NCBI RefSeq assembly: GCF_019104725.1
Contig: NZ_JAHRXF010000010.1
Location: forward strand, 62,001 to 126,000
Source: Streptomyces corallincola
GTDB lineage: Bacteria > Actinomycetota > Actinomycetes > Streptomycetales > Streptomycetaceae
Direction of reading: 5' to 3'
Length of the DNA: 64,000 nucleotides
A program made the translations under genes and the position numbers. This document shows, one piece after another, positions 17,272 through 25,954 of the stretch. The notes under the pieces were generated by a model, which was not told where the DNA came from, ran no database searches, and saw nothing but the letters and a program-made list of their open reading frames with translations. How positions within the stretch are numbered: the first letter of the stretch is position 1; each line of letters begins with the position of its first letter.

Positions 17272-18351
17272 TTACTCCTGGGAGTTGGCTGGGGCTGGGG
17301 TGGGGGTCAGGTGGAGGGCGAGGGTGGTGGCCAGGCCGGCGAGGAGGCCGAAGGTGAGGGCGGAGGGGTAGGCGGTGGCGAAGGTGCCGACGAGTTGGAG
17401 GGGGGCGGAGCCGGTGGTGAGGACGCGGAGCAGTTGGCCCGCCATCAGGCCGAGTACGGTCGCGCAGACGCCGCCCAGGGCGAGTGCGGGGAGGGTGGGG
17501 CGGGTCAGCAGGGCGGGGAGGCGGCGCAGGGTGAACCAGACGACGGCCAGGGTGAGGAGGTCGGCGGCGCGGCCCAGCAGCCAGGTGCCCGGGGAGGCGC
17601 CGTCGGGACCCGCCCAGAAGCCGAGCAGCAGCCACTGGCGCAGGAATTCACCTGGTTCCGACAGCACGCCGATCGCGGTCGGGTCGAACGCCTGGATGCG
17701 GGCGGCGACCGCCACGTAGGAGAGCAGGAGCAGCGAGACGGCGACGACGGCCGTACCGGCGGTGGCGGCCCACCGGGCGGCGCGGCGCGTCACGGCGGTC
17801 GGCCGGGGCGGCTCGGCGTCCTCGATGGCGAGCCGCGCGATCAGCGCCGTCACCCCGGCCGCGACCAGCCCGGCGAACAGCGGGAGTTCATGCCCGGCGG
17901 CGATGAGAGCGGACAGCCGGGACAGCGGCCGGAAGCTCGGGCGCACGGAGGCGAGGAGCAGCCAGGGCGCGGACACGGTCAGCGCGAGCGTCGCGGCCAT
18001 CTGCGCCCACGCCCACAGGACGAGCAGGAGCGCGACCCGGCGCCCCCGTACCGGCGGCATCCGGTGGACCAGGAGCACCGCTCCGGCCACGAAGAAGACG
18101 AAGGCGGCGGCGTAGCGCACCTGGAGGCCGGTGTGCAGGAGCCGGAGGTAGTCGGCGCCCGGTCCGGCGCCCAGTCCGTCGTAGGACCAGGGGAGCAGCC
18201 ACTGCCGCAGCGTCGCGTAGGTCTGCCCGTCGATCATGGTGTCGGCCCCCGACAGGCCCAGCGCGTGAATACTCTGACCCGCCCACCACAGCAGCACCAC
18301 GAACACCAGCCCACCGGTCAACACCGGTACGGCCGCACGCCGATACGTCAT
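17272..18351 (-). CDS. Multi-pass membrane protein of unknown function
   Basis: A 359-residue protein with about eight hydrophobic helices, among them VLTGGLVFVVLLWWAG at the N-terminus, LLLVLWAWAQMAATLALTV, and LTFGLLAGLATTLALHL near the C-terminus. Extracellular-looking loops carry WLLPWSYDGLG and EFLRQWLLLGFWAGPDG, two similar Trp-rich loop segments preceding helices. I do not recognise a family with certainty. Its 3' end lies 10 bp from the last dispersed repeat copy. Confidence 0.7.
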   Translation of the reverse strand: MTYRRAAVPVLTGGLVFVVLLWWAGQSIHALGLSGADTMIDGQTYATLRQWLLPWSYDGLGAGPGADYLRLLHTGLQVRYAAAFVFFVAGAVLLVHRMPPVRGRRVALLLVLWAWAQMAATLALTVSAPWLLLASVRPSFRPLSRLSALIAAGHELPLFAGLVAAGVTALIARLAIEDAEPPRPTAVTRRAARWAATAGTAVVAVSLLLLSYVAVAARIQAFDPTAIGVLSEPGEFLRQWLLLGFWAGPDGASPGTWLLGRAADLLTLAVVWFTLRRLPALLTRPTLPALALGGVCATVLGLMAGQLLRVLTTGSAPLQLVGTFATAYPSALTFGLLAGLATTLALHLTPTPAPANSQE

Positions 18352-18496
18352 CCCCGCTCCCCCGCCCCCACGATCATCGACAACCGCACGGAGATTACGG
18401 CGCGTTGATCACATCGCGGTCACGGGCAAGCCCGGTGGAGGACCACGATTCGGTCAAGTGTCCGACGGGGGCGGACGGAGTGGAGGCCGGGTTCGT

Positions 18497-19423
18497 CTAC
18501 GAGTGTCCGAGTTCCGCCGCCGTCGCGTCCTGGGGGTCCGGGACCGAGCCGGAGTCGGGGGACGGGCGGAGCGGGAAGGCGTCGATGAGGGTCTCGTCCA
18601 CGACGGGCGCGGACGGCTGGGGCGGCTTGGGCATGACGGCTGCTTCGGAGTGGCCGCCGCAGCCGTAGGAGAGGGAGACGACCCGGCCGTCGGCCGGGGA
18701 GAACTCGTTGGCGCAGACCCCGAACGCCTGGCCGAGCGAGCCGCCGATCGGGTTGAGGAAGCCGCAGGTCACACAGGTCGCCGGGGCGGCCTGCGCCATC
18801 GGGGTGCCGGGGCCGAACGACTCCTCCCAGCGGTCGGCCGCGAGGTGCAGGCCGTAGCGGGACAGCACCCGGGCCCGGCGCATGCCCAGCTCCTCCGCGA
18901 GCGCCGCGATGGAACCCCGGGTCGGGGTGGTGGGCTGCTCGGCGGGCGTACCCGGTGTGACGTCGGCGTCCTCGGCCTCGGCCAGCTCCGCCATCTCCTC
19001 GGAGACCGGCGAGTTGGGCACGGGCTCCTCGTCGCCGGTGTACCCCGGCTCCAGGCGCAGGTCCTCCTGGTCGGTGGGGAGCAGGTCGCCGGGGCCCATG
19101 TCACCGGGGCGGAGCCGCTCGCTCCACGGCACCCACTCGGGGGCGAGCAGCGCGTCCGGGCCGGGCAGCAGCACGACCTCGTCCAGCGTGACGATCTTGG
19201 CGCGGGAGGCGCGGGCCACCGTCGCGGCCCAGCGCCAGCCCCGGTAGCCCGGGTCCTTGCACTCGAAGAAGTGGGTGACAACGCGGTCGCCCTCGGAGAC
19301 CGTCCCGGTGTGCTCGCCCACGACACCGGGCGCGGCTGCCTCCTCGGCGGCGGTACGGGCCAGGTCGATGGCCTCGGCGCACAGGCGGTCGGGGGTGCGG
19401 CTTCGCGTTGTCGCTGCGCTCAC
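18497..19423 (-). CDS. DUF3027 domain protein
   Basis: A 308-residue protein starting at GTG 19423, with AGGAGAG upstream. It shows the actinobacterial DUF3027 pattern: DRVVTHFFECKDPGYRGWRWAATVARASRAKIVTLDEVVLLPG, then WVPWSERLRPGDMGPGDLLPT. A C-terminal CVTCGFLNPIGGSLGQAFGVCANEFSPADGRVVSLSYGCGGHSE segment is Cys-rich and could bind metal. Function unknown. It is divergent from an MFS transporter gene. Confidence 0.85.
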   Translation of the reverse strand: MSAATTRSRTPDRLCAEAIDLARTAAEEAAAPGVVGEHTGTVSEGDRVVTHFFECKDPGYRGWRWAATVARASRAKIVTLDEVVLLPGPDALLAPEWVPWSERLRPGDMGPGDLLPTDQEDLRLEPGYTGDEEPVPNSPVSEEMAELAEAEDADVTPGTPAEQPTTPTRGSIAALAEELGMRRARVLSRYGLHLAADRWEESFGPGTPMAQAAPATCVTCGFLNPIGGSLGQAFGVCANEFSPADGRVVSLSYGCGGHSEAAVMPKPPQPSAPVVDETLIDAFPLRPSPDSGSVPDPQDATAAELGHS

Positions 19424-19807
19424 AGGTATCGCTTCTCTCCTACGCCGTCTCATGAGTGCGGCTGCCTTTGGCGGCGGAGGGGACGGAGCGGACCGCAGGA
19501 CCGCATCGACGTCTGTACTCCGGCTCGCGCTCGGGCGCACCTCTGCCATCTATTCTGCTTGATGGCTGAGATACGCACGCTACCCCGTGGGTGGTGGTCG
19601 GGGACAGTCCGGGCGCGCGTGTGCCTCCGGCGGTCTTGCGGTACCTCGCTCGCCGCGCCGCTCGGTGCCTGTTCTCCGCGCGGTGGATTTCCCGCCCGGC
19701 TCGCCGTCCCGGTCACGGACTCCCGGGTGTTCTCCCCGCCGCCCGCCGGGCACCGTCCCGACTCGCGTGGCCGCAAACCGCACTATCCGGCGGTGTCTCG
19801 GGGCACT
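19424..19807. other. 384-bp divergent intergenic region
   Basis: It separates the divergent DUF3027 and MFS genes and must hold both promoters. Short open frames here lack Streptomyces codon bias. No clear operator palindrome was seen. Confidence 0.5.
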
Positions 19808-21199
19808 ATGAACGTCGTGGCAGCCACGGACAGGGGGAGCGTTCGGGGTGGCGGTTCGGGCCGGGTCGGCGGTGCCGTCCGCTCGGTGGGGCGTGCCCTG
19901 CACCTGCCGGCGCGCGGCATCCGGCGGGCGACGCACGCGCACGGCGCGGGCGAGTCGGGCCTCGGCAAGCTGATCGAGCTGCACGCGGTGAACGGCGCCG
20001 GGGACGTGATGATCACCGTGGCGCTCGCCTCCACCGTCTTCTTCAGCGTGCCGACCGACGAGGCACGCGGCCGGGTCGCCCTCTATCTCGCCATCACGAT
20101 GGCCCCCTTCACCGTGCTGGCCCCCGTCATCGGCCCGCTGCTGGACAAGCTCCCGCACGGCAGGCGGGCGGCGATGGCCGGGGCGATGCTGGCCCGCGCG
20201 CTGCTCGCGCTGGTCATCGCGGGCGCGGTCGCCACCGGCAGCCTGGAGCTGTACCCGGCCGCGCTCGGCGTGCTGGTCGCCTCCAAGGCGTACGGCGTGG
20301 TGCGCAGCGCGGTCGTACCCCGGCTGCTGCCGCCCGCGTTCTCCCTGGTCAGGGCCAACTCCCGGGTGACACTCGCCGGGCTGCTGGCCACCGGTGCCGC
20401 CGCTCCGGCCGCCGCCGGGCTGCACGCGCTGGGGGACCCGTGGCCGCTGTACGGCGCGTTCGTGATCTTCGTGGCGGGGACCGTGCTGTCCTTCACCCTG
20501 CCGCCGAAGGTGGACTCGGCCAAGGGCGAGGACACCGCGCTGCTCGCGGCCGACGAGGAGCACGTGCGCGGGGCGGGCCGTACGAGGACCGGGAAGCGGC
20601 CGGGGCTGCGCACGGTCGGGCCCGCCGTCACGCACGCGCTCGGCGCCAACGCGGGGCTGCGCTGCCTGTCCGGGTTCCTGATCTTCTTCCTCGCCTTCCT
20701 GCTGCGCGAACACCCGATGGCCGGACAGAGCGCGGCGGTGTCGCTGGGCATCGTGGGCGTGGCGGCCGGGGCCGGGAACGCGCTCGGCACGGCGGTGGGG
20801 GCGTGGCTGAAGTCCAAGGCGCCGGAGATCATCATCGTCACGGTCGTCGCGGTCGCCGTGGGCACGGCGGTGATCGCGGCCGTGTTCTTCGGGGCGTTCC
20901 TGGTGGCCTGCCTGGGCGCGGTCGCCGGGTTCGCGCAGGCGCTCGCCAAGCTGGCCCTGGACGCGCTGATCCAGCGGGACGTGCCCGAGAAGGTCCGCAC
21001 CTCCGCCTTCGCCCGCTCCGAGACGATCCTCCAGATGGCCTGGGTGTTCGGCGGCGCCGTCGGCATCGTCATGCCCCTCAACGGCACCCTCGGGCTGGCG
21101 GTCGCGGCGGTGCTGGTGGCCATCGGGTGGGTCACCACGCTGCGGGGGCTGCTCGCGTCGGCCCGGCACGGCGGGAGGACACGGACGCGAGTGGCGTGA
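19808..21199 (+). CDS. Major facilitator superfamily transporter
   Basis: A 463-residue protein starting at ATG 19808, reading MNVVAATDRG. About 50 hydrophilic residues precede some twelve transmembrane helices. A typical loop between helices 2 and 3 reads PVIGPLLDKLPHGRRAAMAGAML, and the YGVVRSAVVPRLLPP segment is common in the MFS_3-like drug/unknown exporter group. Substrate cannot be named. A long cytoplasmic loop near residues 235-275 separates the two six-helix halves. Confidence 0.85.
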   Translation: MNVVAATDRGSVRGGGSGRVGGAVRSVGRALHLPARGIRRATHAHGAGESGLGKLIELHAVNGAGDVMITVALASTVFFSVPTDEARGRVALYLAITMAPFTVLAPVIGPLLDKLPHGRRAAMAGAMLARALLALVIAGAVATGSLELYPAALGVLVASKAYGVVRSAVVPRLLPPAFSLVRANSRVTLAGLLATGAAAPAAAGLHALGDPWPLYGAFVIFVAGTVLSFTLPPKVDSAKGEDTALLAADEEHVRGAGRTRTGKRPGLRTVGPAVTHALGANAGLRCLSGFLIFFLAFLLREHPMAGQSAAVSLGIVGVAAGAGNALGTAVGAWLKSKAPEIIIVTVVAVAVGTAVIAAVFFGAFLVACLGAVAGFAQALAKLALDALIQRDVPEKVRTSAFARSETILQMAWVFGGAVGIVMPLNGTLGLAVAAVLVAIGWVTTLRGLLASARHGGRTRTRVA

Positions 21200-21302
21200 G
21201 GCGGCGGGCGCGGGCGACCCGGGGGCCGCGAGTGGCGTAACGAAGCGGGCACGCCGTACCCCACGTGGGCGGTGGGTTCCGGAGGCCCGATAGCCTTCGG
21301 CC

Positions 21303-21803
21303 ATGACCACGCTGCCCCGCGGCGAAGCCGCCGCTCCACTCCGCGTCGCGCGACGCCGCCGTGCCGTCGCCGCCGCCGGCGCCGTCGCCGCCGGACTGCT
21401 CGTCCTGTCGGCCTGCGACAAGCCGTCCCCCGTGGCGACGGTGACGGTCGGCCAGAACTCGGTCAACTCCGAGGCACTCTGCTACAACGACGGCAACGCG
21501 CTGACCGCCAAGACGCTGGCCTCCTGCGTGAAGAACGTCAAGAGCGCCAAGTCGATCTCGGTGGACCCCGACGCCACGGTCCGCTTCGGGGTGGACCCGA
21601 AGATCGCGGACGCCGGATGGATTCTGCTGGTCAACGGCCGCCAGTTCACCGACGTCAGCAAGAAGACGTACACCACGATCCCCGGCAGCGCGTTCTTCAA
21701 CGCCCAGTACGGCACCCAGGGCAACAGCAACACGGTGTCCATCCAGATGGGGCAGAACCCGGCCAAGGGCTACTGGTCCTTCAAGCTGAACAAGGACTCC
21801 TGA
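21303..21803 (+). CDS. DUF2771 domain lipoprotein
   Basis: A 166-residue protein starting at ATG 21303. An Arg-rich n-region, a hydrophobic helix and LSAC lipobox lead into DKPSPVATVTVG. The mature domain (DAGWILLVNGRQFTDVSKKTYTTIPGSAFFN, then YWSFKLNKDS) matches the DUF2771 family of exported actinobacterial proteins. The stop precedes the mqnB start by 11 bp, so it is probably cotranscribed with the menaquinone genes. No functional link is known. Confidence 0.8.
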   Translation: MTTLPRGEAAAPLRVARRRRAVAAAGAVAAGLLVLSACDKPSPVATVTVGQNSVNSEALCYNDGNALTAKTLASCVKNVKSAKSISVDPDATVRFGVDPKIADAGWILLVNGRQFTDVSKKTYTTIPGSAFFNAQYGTQGNSNTVSIQMGQNPAKGYWSFKLNKDS

Positions 21804-21814
21804 TCACGTCCGCC

Positions 21815-22561
21815 GTGCGCGTTCTCGTCGCCACCGCCGTTCCCGCCGAACGGGACGCGGTGGCACGGGCGTTCCCGGCGGGCACCGAGGCGCCGCTGCC
21901 GGGCGGCGCCGGTCCGCTGCTGCGCGTCCCCGGCGGGTACGACCTGCTGGCCGCCGGAGTCGGACCCGCGCGGGCCGCCGCCACGACGGCCACCGCGCTC
22001 ACCGCCGCCGCCCTCGCGGGTACCCCGTACGCCCTGGTCGTCTCGGCCGGGATCGGAGGCGGCTTCCAGCCGGGCGCACCGCTCGGCTCGCTCGTCGTCG
22101 CGGACACCGTCACCGCCGCCGACCTGGGCGCCGAGACCCCGGACGGCTTCCTCCCGGTCACCGCGCTGGGCTTCGGCACCGACAGCCACCGCGCCCCGGA
22201 TTCACTCGTACGGGCCGTCGCCGCCGCCACCGGAGCCCGTACCGGCACGGTCCTCACCGTCTCCACCGTCACCGGCACCGCCGCCCGCGCCGCCGAGCTG
22301 CTGGCCCGGCACCCGCGCGCGCTCGCGGAGGGCATGGAAGGGTTCGGGGTGGCGGAGGCCGCCGCCGCGCACGGGGTGCCGGTGCTGGAGATCCGCGCGG
22401 TGTCCAACCCGGTCGGCCCGCGCGACCGCGCCGCCTGGCGCATCGGCGACGCCCTCGCCGCCCTCACCGGCGGTTTCGGGAAGTTCGCGCCCGCACTGGA
22501 GAGTTGGAACCCGCATGACCTCGCTGAACGACCAGAGCAACCAGAGCGCCCGGAGCACTGA
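21815..22561 (+). CDS. mqnB: Futalosine hydrolase
   Basis: A 248-residue nucleosidase of the MTAN/purine-phosphorylase fold beginning at GTG 21815. VRVLVATAVPAERDAV, VVSAGIGGGFQPGAPLGSLVVADTV, EGMEGFGVAEAAAAHGVPVLEIRAVSNPVGPRDRAAWRI fit MqnB. The enzyme releases hypoxanthine from futalosine to give dehypoxanthine futalosine in the alternative menaquinone pathway. Its last 47 bp overlap mqnD, giving strong translational linkage. Confidence 0.92.
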   Translation: MRVLVATAVPAERDAVARAFPAGTEAPLPGGAGPLLRVPGGYDLLAAGVGPARAAATTATALTAAALAGTPYALVVSAGIGGGFQPGAPLGSLVVADTVTAADLGAETPDGFLPVTALGFGTDSHRAPDSLVRAVAAATGARTGTVLTVSTVTGTAARAAELLARHPRALAEGMEGFGVAEAAAAHGVPVLEIRAVSNPVGPRDRAAWRIGDALAALTGGFGKFAPALESWNPHDLAERPEQPERPEH

Positions 22562-23453
22562 GCCCGCCGCGCGGACCGCGCCCGTGGAGCCGGGCGGCCC
22601 CGCGCCGAGCGGTGACGCGCTGCGGATCGCGTACTCCCCCTGCCCGAACGACACCTTCGTCTTCGACGCCCTCGCGCACGGCCGGGTGCCGGGCGCCCCC
22701 GCGCTGGACGTGACGTTCGCGGACATCGACATCACCAACGGCATGGCCGAGCGGGGCGAGCACGACGCGCTGAAGGTGTCGTACGCCGTGCTGCCGTACG
22801 TCCTCGACACGTACGCCCTGCTGCCGTGCGGCGGGGCGCTCGGGCGGGGGTGCGGGCCGCTGGTGCTGACGCGGGAGGCGGGCGCCGACCTCACCGGGCG
22901 GACGGTGGCCGTGCCGAGCGAGAGGTCCACCGCGTACCTGCTGTTCCGGCTCTGGGCGGCGGACACCCTGCCGGGCGGCGTCGGGGAGATCGTGGTGCTG
23001 CCCTTCCACGAGATCATGCCCGCCGTGCGGGACGGCAGGGTGGACGCCGGTCTGGTGATCCACGAGGCCCGGTTCACGTACCAGGACTACGGGCTGCACA
23101 AGCTCGCGGACATGGGCGAGCACTGGGAGCGGACGACCGGGCTGCCCATCCCGCTCGGCGCGATCATCGCCCGCCGCTCGCTGGGCACCGAGGCGCTGAC
23201 CCGCCTCGCCGACGGCATCCGGGACTCGGTGCGGGCCGCCTGGGCGGAACCCGGGGTGTCCCGGCCGTACGTCATGGCGCACGCCCAGGAGATGGACCCG
23301 GCCGTGGCCGACCAGCACATCGGGCTGTACGTCAACGAGTTCACCGCCGACCTCGGGGACGAGGGGTACGCGGCGATCCGGGGGCTGCTGACGCGGGCGG
23401 CGGCGGAGGGGCTGGTTCCGCCGCTGGCGGCGGGGGCGCTGGACTTCCCGTAG
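22515..23453 (+). CDS. mqnD: 1,4-dihydroxy-6-naphthoate synthase
   Basis: A 312-residue periplasmic-binding-protein-fold enzyme. LRIAYSPCPNDTFVFDALAHGRV, FADIDITNGMAERGEHDALKVSYAVLPYV, GPLVLTREAGADLTGRTVAVPSERSTAYLLF and DAGLVIHEARFTYQDYGL are typical MqnD motifs. It converts cyclic dehypoxanthine futalosine to 1,4-dihydroxy-6-naphthoate. It overlaps mqnB by 47 bp on the same strand, giving a pathway pair. It ends just before a strong hairpin. Confidence 0.93.
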   Translation: MTSLNDQSNQSARSTEPAARTAPVEPGGPAPSGDALRIAYSPCPNDTFVFDALAHGRVPGAPALDVTFADIDITNGMAERGEHDALKVSYAVLPYVLDTYALLPCGGALGRGCGPLVLTREAGADLTGRTVAVPSERSTAYLLFRLWAADTLPGGVGEIVVLPFHEIMPAVRDGRVDAGLVIHEARFTYQDYGLHKLADMGEHWERTTGLPIPLGAIIARRSLGTEALTRLADGIRDSVRAAWAEPGVSRPYVMAHAQEMDPAVADQHIGLYVNEFTADLGDEGYAAIRGLLTRAAAEGLVPPLAAGALDFP

Positions 23454-23472
23454 GGGTTCGTCGGGCGGACGA

Positions 23473-23503
23473 CCGAGCCCGCGCCGGGCGGGCGCGGGCT
23501 CGG
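23473..23503. terminator. Bidirectional hairpin between mqnD and the cold-shock gene
   Basis: Perfect 13-bp arms at 23473-23485 and 23491-23503 enclose a 5-nt loop. It lies between two convergent genes and can serve both. Confidence 0.75.
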
Positions 23504-23529
23504 GGGTACGACCGTGGCGGCGGGCCGGG

Positions 23530-23913
23530 TCAGACGTCCAGCTGGTCCGCGACCGCGCGGAGCAGGCCCGCGATCTTCTTGCCGGAGGTCCTCTCCGGGT
23601 AGCGGCCCTTCTCCAGCATCGGGGTGATGTTCTCCAGGAGCGTGGTCAGGTCCTGGACGATCGAGGCCAGTTCGTCGGGCTTCCTGCGCTGTGCGGCGGC
23701 GACGGACGGGGTGGGGTCGAGCACGGCCACGGAGAGCGCCTGGTCGCCGCGCTGTCCGGCGACGACGCCGAACTCCACGCGCTGGCCCGGCTTGAGCGCT
23801 TCGACGCCGGCGGGGAGGACGGAGGAATGGACGAAGACGTCACCGCCGTCGTCACGGGAGAGGAAGCCGAAGCCCTTCTCACTGTTGAACCACTTGACCT
23901 TGCCGGTGGGCAA
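23530..23913 (-). CDS. Cold-shock domain protein with helical C-terminal extension; 5' end remade by an integrated element
   Basis: A 127-residue protein. Residues 1-65 are a CspA-type OB fold (PTGKVKWFNSEKGFGF, then DVFVHSSVL), with RNP1/RNP2-like nucleic-acid-binding motifs. The following 60 residues are a conserved helical tail, as in Streptomyces SCO4325-like proteins. The start is assigned to TTG 23913, 8 nt after GGAG; the earlier GTG 23922 is too close to that site. The first codons lie inside a 20-bp attachment-site repeat. At the other junction the same codons are preceded by GTG and another ribosome site, so the ancestral gene began with GTG. Confidence 0.85.
   Translation of the reverse strand: MPTGKVKWFNSEKGFGFLSRDDGGDVFVHSSVLPAGVEALKPGQRVEFGVVAGQRGDQALSVAVLDPTPSVAAAQRRKPDELASIVQDLTTLLENITPMLEKGRYPERTSGKKIAGLLRAVADQLDV
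23893..23912. repeat. attL: Attachment site (left) of the integrated element, within the cold-shock gene
   Basis: The 20 bp cttgaccttgccggtgggca are repeated exactly at 31953-31972. This copy covers codons 2-8 of the cold-shock gene on the opposite strand. The two copies bound a segment of markedly lower GC that encodes a serine integrase at its far end. Serine integrases cross over within such a shared core. Confidence 0.85.
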
Positions 23914-24071
23914 AGCACACACTCCCTCGATCCGCCCCGGACTGGCCGGACGCCCTTGAACTGCCGTTGAGACAGCCTACCGGGGGTCTCTCCACCCGGA
24001 TACGCCTTAAAACGGCTCTGAGCCCCTACCAGTGAAGGCAGAGGCTCAAAGTGGGGGGGAAGCGTGGGGGG
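23914..24071. promoter_or_regulatory. Element-derived upstream region of the cold-shock gene
   Basis: By the repeat boundaries this stretch belongs to the element, yet it now lies upstream of the cold-shock gene. Read on the minus strand it has a TAGGCT -10-like hexamer near 23976 and a GGAG ribosome site at 23918-23921. It is GC-rich up to about 24000, then AT-richer. It probably supplies replacement expression signals; this is an inference. Confidence 0.45.
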
Positions 24072-24626
24072 CTAGCCGATGTGCCGGTAGAGGGTGGCAC
24101 GGGAGACACCGAGTGCCTTGGCAATGGCAGTGATGCTCTCCCCCTTGGCCTTACATGCCTTGGCCACAGTGAGCACATCCTCAGTGATGACGGTGGGACG
24201 TCCACCAGTACGCCTCTGCGCCTTGGCTGCATCCAGACCCGCACGGGTGCGCTCAACGATCATGTCTCGCTCAAGCTCAGCAAAGGCAACCATCATCGTA
24301 AAGAAGAACTTGCCCTCCCCCTTGGGCGAGTAGTTACCGGCGAGAGCCCCAGTGAGGATGCGGAGCGCGATTCCACGCGCGTGCAAGTCCTCAGCGATCG
24401 TCAGGACGTCCTTAGTTGAACGGCCGAGCCTGTCCAGCTTCCAGACACAGAGGGTGTCTCCCTCTCGCATGTAGTCGAGAGCAGAGAGAAGACCGGGGCG
24501 CTCCACATTCTTGCCGGAAGCCTTGTCCTCATAGATCTTCGAGCAACCGGCCGCCGTCAGAGCGTCGTTCTGAAGCTGCGCATCCTGAGCGTTGGTGCTG
24601 ACTCGCTGGTATCCGATGACCGCCAT
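24072..24626 (-). CDS. Small serine recombinase (resolvase/invertase type)
   Basis: A 184-residue protein of standard resolvase length. The catalytic Ser10 lies in GYQRVST. The family segments DKASGKNVERPGL, KLDRLGRSTKD and the active-site Arg pair region ELERDMIVERTRAGL follow. The C-terminus is a classic resolvase HTH: SITAIAKALGVSRATLYRHIG. It acts on a res-type site to resolve cointegrates or multimers. The upstream 150 bp contain repeated GTCTCA motifs that could be that site. The stop lies 159 bp from the cold-shock gene, and both read leftward. Confidence 0.9.
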   Translation of the reverse strand: MAVIGYQRVSTNAQDAQLQNDALTAAGCSKIYEDKASGKNVERPGLLSALDYMREGDTLCVWKLDRLGRSTKDVLTIAEDLHARGIALRILTGALAGNYSPKGEGKFFFTMMVAFAELERDMIVERTRAGLDAAKAQRRTGGRPTVITEDVLTVAKACKAKGESITAIAKALGVSRATLYRHIG

Positions 24627-24665
24627 GATCCGTTCCCTCCCTGGTGCCCCTTGCCGACATGAAGT

Positions 24666-24788
24666 GTCTCATAACTCGTCTCAAAACATCAAGGCATTGG
24701 GAAGGGTTGTGAGACGGGTTTTGAACACCCAAACAGGGGTCGGAAGCCGCCCGGCCGGGCAGTCTCAATAACCATCGTTTCCGAGACG
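24666..24788. promoter_or_regulatory. res: Putative res site upstream of the resolvase gene
   Basis: GTCTCA occurs at 24666-24671, 24678-24683 and 24762-24767, and its complement TGAGAC at 24710-24715. A near match, GAGACG, lies at 24783-24788. Resolvase genes usually have a res site of several inverted subsites directly upstream. The arrangement of inverted GTCTCA pairs fits, but subsite spacing is irregular. Confidence 0.4.
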
Positions 24789-24870
24789 CCACAAACGTTG
24801 CTACAGAACTGGGACAATAGAAGACAGAGAGGCACGGAGACGCACAGACGAGACAGACAGGAGAACGATC

Positions 24871-25098
24871 ATGGGACTAGAACCGGGACAGCCGCACGAC
24901 CTTGACGCAATCGACGCAATGGCAGCGACAGCCACGGCCGGAAGCGAGGGAGCGGGACAGGGCTTCCAGGACTTCCAGAAGGGCTATCAGATGGCTACTG
25001 GGGGCCGCTCAGGGAACTTTGCTCAGGGAGCCGTGGAGGGACGTGGCTACCAGGCCATCGAGGGAGGGCTAGGGACTGCCTTGAAGACAGCCCTATAG
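24871..25098 (+). CDS. Small hypothetical protein of the element
   Basis: A 75-residue, Gly/Ala/Gln-rich protein beginning at ATG 24871 with AGGAG 8 nt upstream. The segment GFQDFQKGYQMATGGRSGNFAQGAVEGRGYQAIEGG has repeated aromatic-Gly spacing. No cysteines, no membrane helix, no known family. It is divergent from the resolvase gene across the putative res site and is followed by a hairpin terminator. Confidence 0.55.
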   Translation: MGLEPGQPHDLDAIDAMAATATAGSEGAGQGFQDFQKGYQMATGGRSGNFAQGAVEGRGYQAIEGGLGTALKTAL

Positions 25099-25212
25099 GC
25101 ACTTTCAACCCTGAGAAGCAAGAGGTTTTTACAACAATTTCATAACGGCGAGATCACTGATTTATAAACAGTACCAACTCCAAAACTACTTAGAGTAGCT
25201 AAAGAGTTAATT

Positions 25213-25252
25213 AGAGCCTCGATCAGCTACACGGCGTAGCGGTCGGGGCTCT
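25213..25252 (+). terminator. Hairpin terminator
   Basis: Arms at 25213-25230 and 25236-25252 pair with a few mismatches around a 5-nt loop and end in CTCTTT. It lies about 115 bp after the 75-residue gene in otherwise AT-rich noncoding DNA (25099-25361) that holds no further gene I can support. Confidence 0.6.
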
Positions 25253-25361
25253 TTGCTGTCTTGGGCTCAAACCAACATTGAACGAATACGTGCGATAATT
25301 AGCTCAGAAGGGTTGAGGCGTAGCAAGCAAAGCAATTAACTACGACTCCCCTGGAGAAGCA

Positions 25362-25568
25362 ATGAGCAACAAGATTCCACGTACGACGGCATCCATTGAC
25401 CGAGTGCCCAACCTGTCCAATCACGCTAAGGCAGCGTGGACAGTGTGGAGCAAGGGAATCAGCCTCAGCGAAGAGGCTTGGGAAGACTACCTAGTCAGCG
25501 TGAAGGTGCCGTATTTCCCGCTTGAAGACTGCATGGATGAGCTACGCCGTAATGGCTGGCTCGCTTAG
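25362..25568 (+). CDS. Small winged-helix-like protein of the element
   Basis: A 68-residue protein at ATG 25362 with TGGAGA 6 nt upstream. Sequence features are NLSNHAKAAWTVWSKGISLSE, then EDCMDELRRNGWLA. The pattern of a short helix bundle ending in a recognition-helix-like DELRRNGWL resembles an incomplete winged helix. It starts a same-strand series of five small proteins with the same flavour. Function unknown. Confidence 0.5.
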   Translation: MSNKIPRTTASIDRVPNLSNHAKAAWTVWSKGISLSEEAWEDYLVSVKVPYFPLEDCMDELRRNGWLA

Positions 25569-25583
25569 GCAGGGGGTACGGCA

Positions 25584-25670
25584 ATGACACCAGCAGCCTT
25601 CACGGCCCTAGAAGAGGTCAGAGGGAGCCTTATCAAGGACTTGTGGCCTAACGGCCTCAGAACAGCATAG
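25584..25670 (+). CDS. Possible 28-residue peptide
   Basis: An ATG at 25584 sits 7 nt after GGGGG and opens a 28-codon frame ending at TAG 25670. The peptide reads MTPAAFTALEEVRGSLIK then DLWPNGLRTA, an amphipathic helix. Its stop overlaps the ribosome site of the next gene, suggesting translational coupling. The evidence is limited to layout. Confidence 0.3.
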   Translation: MTPAAFTALEEVRGSLIKDLWPNGLRTA

Positions 25671-25685
25671 GAGAGAAAGGAAGAG

Positions 25686-25937
25686 ATGGAAGAGACAGAG
25701 GTAATCGAGTTGAGACGAGAGGCAAGAGTGAAAGCCAGAGCGAACATGCTTTGGCTCTACCTGGTCTCTCTTCCCGATGAGAACGAACTGCGCTTGTCGC
25801 ACCTACAGCTTTGCGAGGCTCTGGGTCTTGGACTGAACCGAGCAGACATCAGAGAAGCAGTAGCGCAGCTAGAAGACAGAGGACTAATCACAGTGGAGCG
25901 TAGCCACAAGCCACACAGATACACATTGAATCACTGA
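25686..25937 (+). CDS. Winged-helix-like DNA-binding protein of the element
   Basis: An 83-residue protein at ATG 25686 behind a GGAGAG/AGGAAGAG purine run. After a charged N-terminal helix, the segment LCEALGLGLNRADIREAVAQLEDRGLITVERS then HKPHRYTL has the helix-turn-helix plus beta-wing order of GntR/MarR-like folds. It is the clearest DNA-binding candidate in this series. Target unknown. Confidence 0.6.
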   Translation: MEETEVIELRREARVKARANMLWLYLVSLPDENELRLSHLQLCEALGLGLNRADIREAVAQLEDRGLITVERSHKPHRYTLNH

Positions 25938-25954
25938 ACTAAGGAGAAAGAACT

